Below are positions 25,028 through 33,120 of a stretch of DNA of 64,000 bases, in pieces. Both the position numbers and the translations under genes were made by a program. Positions within the stretch are counted from its first letter, which is position 1, and every line of letters starts with the position of its first letter. Source of the DNA: Paracoccus zhejiangensis (GTDB lineage: Bacteria > Pseudomonadota > Alphaproteobacteria > Rhodobacterales > Rhodobacteraceae). Under the pieces are notes generated by a model. That model saw only the letters and a program-made list of their open reading frames with translations, ran no database searches and had not been told where the DNA came from. The stretch spans positions 3,468,501 to 3,532,500 of the forward strand of contig NZ_CP025430.1 of the NCBI RefSeq assembly GCF_002847445.1, written 5' to 3'.

Positions 25028-25768
25028 CTATTCGCCCTTGCTGGGCTGTTCCAGCACGCGCGGCGGCAGGCTGGCCGGGTCGACCTTCGACATCGAGCCG
25101 ACGCCTGCCGGGTTGAGCACCGGCGAGCCGGTGTTGCGCGCCGGGCTGTCGGTGCGCGGCGAAGTGGGCAATGCAGCCAGATCGTTGTCGCCATAGGCCT
25201 GCTGCCAGCCCCAGGCGCCGGTGCCGAAGCCCCGGGCGATCACCCGCTCGCGGTAGATGTCGCTGACCTGATCGGCGTCACCGGCCAGCAGTGCCTTGGT
25301 CGAGCACATCTCGGCGCAGATCGGCAGCTTGCCCTCGGCAATGCGGTTGCGGCCGTATTTCTGGAACTCGGCCTCGGAATTGTCGGGCTCGGGGCCGCCG
25401 GCGCAGAAGGTGCATTTGTCCATCTTGCCGCGGCTGCCGAAATTCGTGGCCTTCGGGTATTGCGGCGCGCCGAAGGGGCAGGCGTAGAAGCAATAGCCGC
25501 AGCCGATGCACAGGTCCTTGCTGTGCAGCACGATCCCGTCGGGGGTCTGGTAGAAGCAATCGACCGGGCAGACCGCCATGCAGGGCGCATCCGAGCAATG
25601 CATGCAGGCGACCGAGATCGACCGCTCGCCCGGCTTGCCGTCATTGACGGTCACCACCCGGCGGCGGTTGATGCCCCAGGGGATCTCGTGCTCGTTCTTG
25701 CAGGCCGTCACGCAGGCATTGCATTCGATGCAGCGTTCGGCGTCACACAGAAATTTCGCTCGTGCCAT
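25028..25768 (-). CDS. fdh3B: Formate dehydrogenase beta subunit (4x[4Fe-4S])
   Basis: A 246-aa electron-transfer subunit wiring the catalytic subunit to the cytochrome b. Four Cys clusters are visible: CIECNACVTACK near the N-terminus, CMHCSDAPCMAVCPVDC, CIGCGYCFYACPFG, and CTFCAGG with a later CAEMC. No transmembrane anchor helix is seen at the C-terminus, which ends in a Pro/Ser-rich tail. Genes alpha, beta and gamma are spaced by only 12-13 bp and are clearly one operon. Confidence 0.95.
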   Translation of the reverse strand: MARAKFLCDAERCIECNACVTACKNEHEIPWGINRRRVVTVNDGKPGERSISVACMHCSDAPCMAVCPVDCFYQTPDGIVLHSKDLCIGCGYCFYACPFGAPQYPKATNFGSRGKMDKCTFCAGGPEPDNSEAEFQKYGRNRIAEGKLPICAEMCSTKALLAGDADQVSDIYRERVIARGFGTGAWGWQQAYGDNDLAALPTSPRTDSPARNTGSPVLNPAGVGSMSKVDPASLPPRVLEQPSKGE

Positions 25769-25781
25769 TTCCGTTTCCTCC

Positions 25782-28760
25782 CTACGCAGCCGTGATCTTG
25801 CAGAGCGTGGCCTTGGTTTCCTGCATCTGGGTCACCGAGTCATAGCCATAGGTCTGCGCGGTATTGGTGGATTCCCCCAGAACGATCGGGTCGGCGCCCT
25901 CGGGATACTTGGATCGGAGGTCGGCGCCCTCGTAGAAGCCGCCGAAATGGAAGGGCATGAAGGCCACGCCCGCGCCCACCCGCTCGGTCACCATCGCCTT
26001 CACCCGGACCTTGCCCCCTTCGGGGCCTTCGACCCAGACCTGCTGGCCGTCATGGATGCCGCGATCGCCCGCGTCCTTCGGGTTGATCTCGATGAACATC
26101 TCTTGCTGCAACTCGGCCAGCCAGGGGTTCGAGCGCGTCTCGTCGCCGCCGCCCTCGTATTCGACCAAGCGGCCCGAGGTCAGGATGATGGGGAAGTCGG
26201 TCGAGAAATCCTTGCTCTGGATCGAGGCATAGAGCGTCGGCAGGCGATAGAAGAAGCGGTCCGAATAGGTCGGGTAATCGGCCACCAGATCGCGCCGGCT
26301 GGTATAGAGCGGTTCGCGATGCAGCGGGATCGGGTCGGGGAAGGTCCAGACATTGCAGCGCGCCTTGGCATTGCCGAAGGGGGCGCATTCATGCAGGATC
26401 GCCACCCGCTGGATGCCGCCCGACAGGTCGGTCTTCCAGTTGATCGCGCTGGCCCGCGCATCGTAATCCGACGGCACCGACATGCCTTCGGCCTCGCCGA
26501 CCTCTTCCCAATTGCCCTGCATCGATTCGATGCCGGCGACCTTGCCGATCATGAAGCGTTCGTATTCGGTCAGGTCGGTGTGCCAGCCCAGTTGCACCAG
26601 CATTTCATAGGTGAATTCGGGATAGCCGTCCTGGATCTCGGAATCCTTGGAATAGACCCCCTCGGCCAGCAGGTTCTCGCCATCGCGCTCGACCCCGAAG
26701 CGGGCGCGGAAGGTCAGTCCGCCCTGGCTGACCGGGATCGACATGTCGTAAAGGTTCGCCGTGCCCGGATGCTTCATCTCGGGCGTGCCCCAGCAGGGCC
26801 AGGGCATGCCGTAGAACTCGCCATCGCAAGGTCCGCCCGAAGCGCGCAGGGTGGTGCGGTCGAACGTGTGCTGGTTCTGCATGTGCAGCCGCATCCGCTC
26901 GGGCGACTGTCCGGTATAGCCGATGGTCCACATGCCGCGATTGAACTCGCGGGTGATGTCCTCGACCACCGGCTCGTCGCCCTCGACCGCGATATTGCGC
27001 AACAGCCGGTCGGTGAAGCCGAACTTGTCGGCGAAAAGCTTCATGATCGTGTGGTCTGGCTTGCTCTCGAACATCGGCGCCATGATCTGCTCGCGCCATT
27101 GCAGCGAGCGGTTCGAGGCGGTGACCGAGCCACGGGTCTCGAACTGGGTCGAGGCCGGCAGCAGATAGACGCCATCAGTTCGGTCCGAGAGGACGGCGGC
27201 AATGGTCGGATGCGGGTCGACCACGACCAGCAGCTCCAGCTTCTCCATCGCCGTCTTCATCTCGGTCATGCGGGTCTGGCTGTTCGGCGCATGGCCCCAG
27301 AAAACCATGGCCTTCACGTCATCGGGCTGACCCATGTTCGCCGGGTCTTCCAGCACGCCGTCGATCCAGCGGCTGACCGGGATGCCGTTCTCGTTCATCA
27401 GGGGCTTGTCCTTGCCCTCGGCATCCTTGACCACGGCAAAGCGCGATTTCAGCCAGGCCAGATCCTCGCCCCAGACCCGGCACCAATGCGCCCAGGCCCC
27501 GTCGGTCAGCCCGTAATAGCCGGGCGTGTCATGGGACAGCACGCCCACATCGGTCGCGCCCTGCACGTTGTCATGGCCGCGGAAGATATTGGTGCCACCG
27601 CCCGAGATGCCCATGTTCCCCAGCGCCAGCTGCAGGATGCAATAGGCGCGGGTGTTGTTGTTGCCGGTGGTGTGCTGGGTGCCGCCCATGCACCAGATCA
27701 GCGTGCCGGGCCGGTTCTCGGCCATCAGCCGGGCGACGCGCTCGACCTGCTCGCCGGGAACGCCGGTCACGCGTTCGCATTCCGCCGGGTGCCAGCGGGC
27801 AACCTCCTCGCGCACCTGGTCCATGCCCCAGACGCGGGTGCGGATGAACTCGGCATCCTCCCAGCCATTCTCGAAGACATGCCAGAGGATGCCCCAGACC
27901 AGCGCCACGTCACTGCCGGGCCGCATGCGGACATATTCGTCGGCATGGGCGGCGGTGCGGGTAAAGCGCGGGTCGCAGACGATCAGCGGCGCATTGTTTT
28001 CTTCCTTGCCCTTCAGCACGTGTTGCAGGCTGACGGGATGCGCTTCGGCCGGGTTGCCGCCGATGATCAGGATCGATTTCGACTTGTGGATGTCGTTGTA
28101 GCTGTTGGTCATCGCGCCATAGCCCCAGGTGTTGGCAACACCCGCGACCGTGGTGGAATGGCAGATCCGCGCCTGGTGATCGACATTGTTCGTGCCCCAA
28201 TAGGCGGCGAACTTGCGGAACAGATAGGCCTGTTCGTTGCTGTGCTTGGCGCTGCCCAGCCAATAGACGCTGTCCGGCCCGTTGGTCTCGCGGATCGACA
28301 GCATCTGGTCGCCGACCTCGTTGATGGCGTCCTCCCAGCTGATCCGCTGCCATTCCCCGCCGACCAGCTTCATCGGGTATTTCAGCCGCCGCTCTCCATG
28401 GGCGTGCTCGCGCACCGAGGCGCCCTTGGCACAATGCGCCCCCAGGTTGAACGGGCTGTCAAAGGCCGGTTCCTGCCCGATCCAGACCCCGTCCTGCACC
28501 TCGGCCAGAACCGTGCAGCCGACCGAGCAATGGGTGCAGACCGACTTGATGGTCTGGATCTCGCCCCCGGCCGCCGCTGCTTCCTGCGCCGTGGCCGGTC
28601 GCACCGTCCCGGCCATGCCGCCAAGCGCCGCGATGCCGCCCACCGCAAGACCCGAGCGTTTCAGGAAGCTCCGCCGGTCCAGGGGTGTCTCGCCCAGGGC
28701 GGTGACGAAGGCGGGGGCATCGCTGCGGCGCGGGGCGCCATTGGTCTTGCGTTTCAGCAT
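25782..28760 (-). CDS. fdhA: Formate dehydrogenase alpha (catalytic) subunit, Cys type
   Basis: A 992-aa molybdopterin oxidoreductase oxidising formate to CO2. A twin-arginine signal (DRRSFLKRSGLAVGG, Arg29-Arg30) targets it across the membrane. One [4Fe-4S] cluster is bound by Cys75, Cys78, Cys82 and Cys110. The Mo/W ligand is Cys200 followed by His201 in QARICHSTTVAG, so no selenocysteine is needed. Cofactor-binding stretches follow, including IIGGNPAEAHPVS and WCMGGTQHTTGNNNTRAY, and the C-terminal domain ends with PFHFGG and ATLCKITAA. It is co-transcribed with the small Tat protein and the TorD-like chaperone upstream. Confidence 0.96.
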   Translation of the reverse strand: MLKRKTNGAPRRSDAPAFVTALGETPLDRRSFLKRSGLAVGGIAALGGMAGTVRPATAQEAAAAGGEIQTIKSVCTHCSVGCTVLAEVQDGVWIGQEPAFDSPFNLGAHCAKGASVREHAHGERRLKYPMKLVGGEWQRISWEDAINEVGDQMLSIRETNGPDSVYWLGSAKHSNEQAYLFRKFAAYWGTNNVDHQARICHSTTVAGVANTWGYGAMTNSYNDIHKSKSILIIGGNPAEAHPVSLQHVLKGKEENNAPLIVCDPRFTRTAAHADEYVRMRPGSDVALVWGILWHVFENGWEDAEFIRTRVWGMDQVREEVARWHPAECERVTGVPGEQVERVARLMAENRPGTLIWCMGGTQHTTGNNNTRAYCILQLALGNMGISGGGTNIFRGHDNVQGATDVGVLSHDTPGYYGLTDGAWAHWCRVWGEDLAWLKSRFAVVKDAEGKDKPLMNENGIPVSRWIDGVLEDPANMGQPDDVKAMVFWGHAPNSQTRMTEMKTAMEKLELLVVVDPHPTIAAVLSDRTDGVYLLPASTQFETRGSVTASNRSLQWREQIMAPMFESKPDHTIMKLFADKFGFTDRLLRNIAVEGDEPVVEDITREFNRGMWTIGYTGQSPERMRLHMQNQHTFDRTTLRASGGPCDGEFYGMPWPCWGTPEMKHPGTANLYDMSIPVSQGGLTFRARFGVERDGENLLAEGVYSKDSEIQDGYPEFTYEMLVQLGWHTDLTEYERFMIGKVAGIESMQGNWEEVGEAEGMSVPSDYDARASAINWKTDLSGGIQRVAILHECAPFGNAKARCNVWTFPDPIPLHREPLYTSRRDLVADYPTYSDRFFYRLPTLYASIQSKDFSTDFPIILTSGRLVEYEGGGDETRSNPWLAELQQEMFIEINPKDAGDRGIHDGQQVWVEGPEGGKVRVKAMVTERVGAGVAFMPFHFGGFYEGADLRSKYPEGADPIVLGESTNTAQTYGYDSVTQMQETKATLCKITAA

Positions 28761-28811
28761 GGGTCTTGTCCTTGGCTGTGCCGGGGCATCCGGCAGGGCT
28801 GAGATGGGCGG

Positions 28812-29009
28812 TCAGAAGCGGGCGAGTTGGTAATAGGTCCGGGTATGGGCGGTGTCCTGCATGCAGGCATCACCGCGATCCGAGCGTTTGACCTCGGGCG
28901 CGGCCTCGGCCTCGCCGGGCGCGATGGCGGCCACGGCGACCGCTGCCGGGGCGGCAGTGCCCGCCAGTTTCAGAAAGGCGCGGCGGGTGGAGGGTTTTGG
29001 CTGGCTCAT
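28812..29009 (-). CDS. Formate dehydrogenase region Tat-signal small protein
   Basis: A 65-aa protein starting MSQPKPSTRRAFLKLAGTAA, a twin-arginine signal covering half its length, then a short polar tail. It matches the TIGR02811 type (formate dehydrogenase region TAT target). Function unknown; proposed roles are chaperone decoy, Tat escort or a small subunit. It lies between the chaperone gene and fdhA with short gaps. The ATG at 29009 has AAGGAG upstream; the longer open frame is rejected because it overlaps the chaperone gene. Confidence 0.88.
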   Translation of the reverse strand: MSQPKPSTRRAFLKLAGTAAPAAVAVAAIAPGEAEAAPEVKRSDRGDACMQDTAHTRTYYQLARF

Positions 29010-29031
29010 GGCTGGCTCCTTTCCGGTGAAC

Positions 29032-29637
29032 CTATCCGCCGAGGCGGAAGGCCTCTTTCTCGATCTCGATGAACAGGCGGCCGATCTGGCCGATGGGCGC
29101 ATAAAGCACCGATCCCTTCGCCGCCTCCAGGTCGCTGAAGAACGGTCCGGCCCAGGGGGCGATGTGGCGGCTGAAGAAATCGCGCTGGCTCTGCAGCCCG
29201 GCGGGCACGCCGAATCGGCCTTCGATCAGCCCGGCCATCATCTCCATCAGGCTGGCGATATTGTCCTCGGGCTCGAACACGTCATCTGCGCGGTGAATGC
29301 CCAGAACCGCCATGTCCCGGCGCAAGAGCGCCAGCGGCTTCTCGTTCAGGAAGCCGGTCAGGTAGACGCTGGCAAAGGGCAGAAGCTCGCCCCGGCCAAG
29401 ACCGATGAAAAGCGCGTTGAACTCGCGCTCGGCGGCGCGGGGCGTGCTGTGGGCGGCGACCCGTGCCAAGGCATCGATGGCTCGACCCATCGGGCTGTCA
29501 TCGCCCTGAAGGGCTGCGGCCGCGGCTAGCCGCTCGGCCGAGGGCGGACGGGCAAGGAAGCCTGCGAGGAAATCATAGAAATCCGCCCGCATCTTCTCGT
29601 CGGGGTCGATGGTTGCGGCGGTGTTGTGCGAGGTCAT
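29032..29637 (-). CDS. TorD/DmsD-family molecular chaperone for formate dehydrogenase
   Basis: A 201-aa helical chaperone that binds the Tat signal and folds molybdoenzymes before export. Characteristic segments are MRADFYDFLAGFLARPP at the start, LPFASVYLTGFLNEKPLA, and EPEDNIASLMEMMAGLI with the family E-P-x-D motif. Its position upstream of the Tat protein and fdhA marks FdhA as the client. The start overlaps the end of the DUF3306 gene by 4 bases (ATGA). Confidence 0.92.
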   Translation of the reverse strand: MTSHNTAATIDPDEKMRADFYDFLAGFLARPPSAERLAAAAALQGDDSPMGRAIDALARVAAHSTPRAAEREFNALFIGLGRGELLPFASVYLTGFLNEKPLALLRRDMAVLGIHRADDVFEPEDNIASLMEMMAGLIEGRFGVPAGLQSQRDFFSRHIAPWAGPFFSDLEAAKGSVLYAPIGQIGRLFIEIEKEAFRLGG

Positions 29638-30236
29638 GCCGGGGCCTCCGCGAACTGGAACTGCATGTGGCGCGGGGCGGGGCGAGGCTCGGCGGCCTCG
29701 GCCACCGGCACGGCTTCAGCTACCACTTCGATCGGGGTCGAGGGCGGCAATACGCTGACCCGTGCCGAGGTCGGTCGCCGCACCGGGTCGGGCAGCGGTG
29801 CCGGATCGCCGGTCTCGGCCCCGGCGATCAGCGCGTCAACGCCGTCGAGCGCGCGTTCGACCATGCCGCGACCGACGCGATAGACGGTCTGCATCGCCGG
29901 CTTGACCGTCGCCGCATCGGAAAAATCCTCGTCGTGATCCAGAAGGCCGTCGAGATTGGCAAGAACCGGGTTCGACTTCCACAATTGCCGCAGCGCCCGG
30001 CGGCGCAGGACCTCGGGCACCTCGCGACGCAGGAAGGCGGCGAAATCATCCCCGGCCTTCAGCCCGTCCGGGTCAGGCAGACCCAGTTCCGCCAGCAGTT
30101 CCGGTTCGCTCAGGCCCGCCTGAGCCTCTACCCGCGCGGCGTCTTCCGCCGCCTCGACAGCCATCTGCGCCTCGGCCTCGATCTGTCGATCCTCGGCCAG
30201 CACCTGCGTCCGTCGACGTGTCCAGAAATCGCTCAT
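29634..30236 (-). CDS. DUF3306 protein of the formate dehydrogenase locus
   Basis: A 200-aa cytoplasmic protein starting MSDFWTRRRTQVLAEDRQIE, an acidic helical N-terminal half, a middle segment FAAFLRREVPEVLRRRALRQ with the aromatic/Leu pattern DGLLDHDEDF, and a Pro/Ala-rich tail. DUF3306 occurs with DUF3305, TorD and formate dehydrogenase genes; its role is unknown. Both ends overlap neighbouring genes by 4 bases, so it is part of a tightly coupled accessory set. Confidence 0.88.
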   Translation of the reverse strand: MSDFWTRRRTQVLAEDRQIEAEAQMAVEAAEDAARVEAQAGLSEPELLAELGLPDPDGLKAGDDFAAFLRREVPEVLRRRALRQLWKSNPVLANLDGLLDHDEDFSDAATVKPAMQTVYRVGRGMVERALDGVDALIAGAETGDPAPLPDPVRRPTSARVSVLPPSTPIEVVAEAVPVAEAAEPRPAPRHMQFQFAEAPA

Positions 30237-30790
30237 GGTGCGGTCCCGCCCCGCGGCGCGCGATAGACATCGGCCATCTGCCGGATGCGGGCATCGCCCT
30301 TGCCGTCCTCGGTCAGATCGACCCGCAACCGGTCACGGCGGCGCTTGATGAAGGTTTCCTCGACGTGATGGGTCTCGACGAAAGCCTGCAGCCAGCCGAT
30401 CATCGCGTCGGGCATGGGCACGATTTCCAGCATCGCCTCGCCCGCATCGCCGTAGTCCTGCGCCTCGTAGGCCGAGACGGTGACATGGCTCGCGCGCCAC
30501 GGCATCGGCGCGTTGTGGCGGGTGTCGGGCTGCATCACCACGGTAACACCGGGGCGATGGCCGGCCAGCGTCGTCAGATAGGCTTCGGTATCAGTGGACC
30601 AGACTTCCAAGGTCAGGGTGGCGGCGTGATATTCGATCACCTCGCCCTCGCGCCTCAGTTCCCGCCACTCGGCGGGACCGGCGCCGGGAATGACCGCGAC
30701 GATCTTCCACGCCCATTTCGCCCAACGGGTCACTCCGGGGCTGCGGCGGACGACGATTCCCACCGGCATATGGTCGCGTATGGCAGCCAT
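30233..30790 (-). CDS. DUF3305 protein of the formate dehydrogenase locus
   Basis: A 185-aa protein with the DUF3305 pattern: MPVGIVVRRSPGVTRWAKWA, then W-rich strands and YEAQDYGDAGEAMLEIVPMP. The start at 30790 has AGGGAGAA upstream and is preferred over a 40-codon extension into the promoter region. It is the first gene of the eight-gene minus-strand formate dehydrogenase operon. Possibly involved in cofactor insertion or assembly; unproven. Confidence 0.88.
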   Translation of the reverse strand: MAAIRDHMPVGIVVRRSPGVTRWAKWAWKIVAVIPGAGPAEWRELRREGEVIEYHAATLTLEVWSTDTEAYLTTLAGHRPGVTVVMQPDTRHNAPMPWRASHVTVSAYEAQDYGDAGEAMLEIVPMPDAMIGWLQAFVETHHVEETFIKRRRDRLRVDLTEDGKGDARIRQMADVYRAPRGGTAP

Positions 30791-30971
30791 ATTCGGCTTT
30801 TTTCTCCCTTGGCGAGAAATCCTGCTTGCGGTCTCTCTTGTAGAAAGGTTTTCAGATACCGCCCCGAATTGCAACGTTTTTGGGCCGCTCGTCCCGATCA
30901 ATTGATCCATTCGGTCTTGTTGTGCCGTGCGCTTCCTGCCTAAGTAATGCGGCCATGAGCATCGCGACCCA
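30791..30971. promoter_or_regulatory. Divergent formate dehydrogenase promoter region with a 12-bp palindrome
   Basis: This 180-bp spacer separates the two divergent arms of the formate dehydrogenase locus. It contains the perfect palindrome GATCAATTGATC at 30896-30907, an AT-rich island in GC-rich DNA and a possible operator for coordinated control. T-runs occur near 30795-30805 and 30875. It does not match the FNR box, whose half-sites face the other way. Confidence 0.45.
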
Positions 30972-32918
30972 ATGACCAGAATTCTCGTCTGCGACTGTCT
31001 TCACAGCCAGAATCTTGACCCCGAGCGCCTGCAAGCGGCCCTCGGGCAGCCGGTTTCGCGCCCCTATACCGAACTCTGTCTGCGTCAAGGTGACGCTGCC
31101 GCCACGGCCATGGCCGAGGGTGACGTTCTGATCGCCTGCGGGCAGGAGGCGCGGCGGTTCGCCGCCATCGCCGAGGGGCTGGGGGTCGCGCCACCGCTTT
31201 GCGTCGATATCCGCGACCGCGCCGGCTGGACCGATGATGCCGACGCCACGCCCAAGCAGGCCGCGCTGTTGGCCGAGGCGCTGTTGCCGCAGCCCGAGAC
31301 GCCAACCCGCGACGTGGTCTCCGCCGGCACCTGTCTGGTGATCGGTGATGCCGAGGTGGCCCTGCCCGCCGCGCGCGAGTTGGCGGGCGAGATGGCGGTT
31401 ACGGTGCTGCTGCCCCGACCCGAACTGGACGAGCCGCCGGTCGAGGGCGATCTGCGCATCATTGCCGGGCGGCTGACGCGCGCCATCGGCACGCTGGGGC
31501 GGTTTCACCTGCAGCTCGACGCGCTGCAATTGCTGCAGCCGGGTGGTCGCGGCGCGGCGGGTTTCACCGCGCCACGCGACGGGGCGCAGTCGGACTGCGA
31601 CGTCATCCTCGACCTTTCCGGCGGCACGCCGCTGTTCCCGGCGCCGGGGAAGCGCGACGGGTATCTGCGCGCTGATCCGGGCAGCCCGGTGGCTGTGGCC
31701 GAGGCGGTGGCCAAGGCGGCGCGGCATGTCGGCACCTTCGAGAAGCCCCTGCACATCCGGCTGGAGCAGGGCCTCTGCGCCCATTCCCGCGCCGGTCAGC
31801 CGGCCTGCAACCGCTGCCTCGACATCTGCCCGACCGGCGCGCTGACGCCAGCGGGCGAGACGGTGGCAGTCGATCCGCTGGTCTGCGCCGGCTGCGGCGG
31901 CTGCGCCTCGGTCTGTCCCTCCGGCGCGATCAGCTTCGAGGACCCGCCCCGCGATCACCTGCTGCGCCGCATCCGCGTGCTGGCCGACACCTACACCCGC
32001 GCCGGCGGCACCGCGCCGCGCCTGCTGGTCCATGACGCGCACGGGGCCGAGATGATCCGCCTTGCCGCCCGTTTCGGCCGCGGCCTGCCCGCCAATGTGA
32101 TCCCGCTTCTGGTCGAGGCGCTGCCCTCGTTCGGCCATGCCGAGATGCTGGCGGCGCTGGTATCGGGCTTTGGTCAGGTCACGATCCTGCCCGGCCCCCG
32201 GACCGAGCGCGAGGTCCTGGACGGGCAGATCGAGCTGGCGCGTCTGATGGGCGCCGAGGGTCGGCTGGACCTGATCGAGCCGGCCGAGCCCGACGCGCTG
32301 TCCGACGCCCTTTACGGTCATCTCGCGCCCGAGCCGGTTGCGGTCGCCCTGCCCATGGGTTCGCGCCGTCAGGTCGCCCGTCTTGCGGCCAAGGCGCTTG
32401 GGGTGACCGAGCCGGTCGCCCTGCCGAAGGGCGCGCCCTATGGTGCGGTGCTGGTCGATAACGAGGCCTGCACGCTCTGCCTCTCCTGCGTCTCGCTGTG
32501 CCCGTCCGGCGCGCTGATGGACAATCCCGACAAGCCGCAACTGCGTTTTCAGGAGGATGCCTGCCTGCAATGCGGCCTCTGCGCCAATCTCTGCCCCGAG
32601 GATGCCATCCGGCTTGAGCCGCGTTTTGATCCCTCGGATGCGGCGCTCTCCTCGGTCATCCTGCACGAGGAGGAGCCCTTTGCCTGCATCGAATGCGGCA
32701 AGCCCTTCGGCGTGGCCTCGACCGTGCGCCGGGTGGTCGAAAAGCTGGAGGGTCGGCACCCGATGTTTGCCGGCAGCGCGCAGACACGGCTGATCGAGAT
32801 GTGCGAGGATTGCCGGATCCAGGCGCAGTTCAACCGCGATGATCCGATGGCCTTCGGCGGCCCGCGCCAGCCCCGGACCACCGAGGATTACCAGAAGAAA
32901 CCCAATGGAAAGCACTAG
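30972..32918 (+). CDS. Polyferredoxin-like 4Fe-4S protein of the formate dehydrogenase locus
   Basis: A 648-aa cytoplasmic protein. The N-terminal part (about 1-265) has no obvious cofactor motif beyond scattered Cys (CDCLHSQ). Ferredoxin-like clusters follow: CNRCLDICPTGAL and CAGCGGCASVCPSGAI near 280-320, then CTLCLSCVSLCPSGAL and CLQCGLCANLCPEDAI near 500-550, and near the C-terminus CIECGKPFG and CEDC. So at least four [4Fe-4S] clusters are likely. The placement suggests electron transfer or sulfur/cluster handling for formate dehydrogenase, in contrast to the exported enzyme. It ends 10 bp before the DUF6494 gene. Confidence 0.85.
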   Translation: MTRILVCDCLHSQNLDPERLQAALGQPVSRPYTELCLRQGDAAATAMAEGDVLIACGQEARRFAAIAEGLGVAPPLCVDIRDRAGWTDDADATPKQAALLAEALLPQPETPTRDVVSAGTCLVIGDAEVALPAARELAGEMAVTVLLPRPELDEPPVEGDLRIIAGRLTRAIGTLGRFHLQLDALQLLQPGGRGAAGFTAPRDGAQSDCDVILDLSGGTPLFPAPGKRDGYLRADPGSPVAVAEAVAKAARHVGTFEKPLHIRLEQGLCAHSRAGQPACNRCLDICPTGALTPAGETVAVDPLVCAGCGGCASVCPSGAISFEDPPRDHLLRRIRVLADTYTRAGGTAPRLLVHDAHGAEMIRLAARFGRGLPANVIPLLVEALPSFGHAEMLAALVSGFGQVTILPGPRTEREVLDGQIELARLMGAEGRLDLIEPAEPDALSDALYGHLAPEPVAVALPMGSRRQVARLAAKALGVTEPVALPKGAPYGAVLVDNEACTLCLSCVSLCPSGALMDNPDKPQLRFQEDACLQCGLCANLCPEDAIRLEPRFDPSDAALSSVILHEEEPFACIECGKPFGVASTVRRVVEKLEGRHPMFAGSAQTRLIEMCEDCRIQAQFNRDDPMAFGGPRQPRTTEDYQKKPNGKH

Positions 32919-32928
32919 GAGGCCCGCC

Positions 32929-33120
32929 ATGGATGACCCCTTCAACATGTCGATGCGCAAATATCTGAAACAGGTCGGCGTGACCTCGCAGCAGGCCATC
33001 GAAGAGGCCGTGAGAACCAGCGGCAAGTCCGGCCCCTACAAGGTGCGGATGGTGCTGACCATCGACGGGCTGGACCTCAAGCATGTGGTGACCGGCGAGA
33101 TCGCGGGGCCCTCTGCGTGA
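32929..33120 (+). CDS. DUF6494 family small protein
   Basis: A 63-aa protein, MDDPFNMSMRKYLKQVGVTS at the start and a strand-rich end (YKVRMVLTIDGLDLKHVVTG). TAGGAGG upstream fixes the start, and the TAG belongs to the stop of the polyferredoxin gene. Its last bases overlap the GTG start of the Mrp gene. Function unknown; conserved beside formate dehydrogenase genes in related bacteria as far as I can recall. Confidence 0.82.
   Translation: MDDPFNMSMRKYLKQVGVTSQQAIEEAVRTSGKSGPYKVRMVLTIDGLDLKHVVTGEIAGPSA

Noticed and set aside
25578..28802. A 1074-codon open frame antisense to fdhA
   Set aside because: It mirrors the codon pattern of fdhA; in GC-rich DNA the antisense of a real gene is often open. 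It has no recognisable domain and an odd His/Arg/Gly-rich composition.
30896..30907. Palindrome considered as an FNR or Dnr box
   Set aside because: FNR sites read TTGAT-N4-ATCAA; here the half-sites are ATCAA then TTGAT, the opposite orientation.
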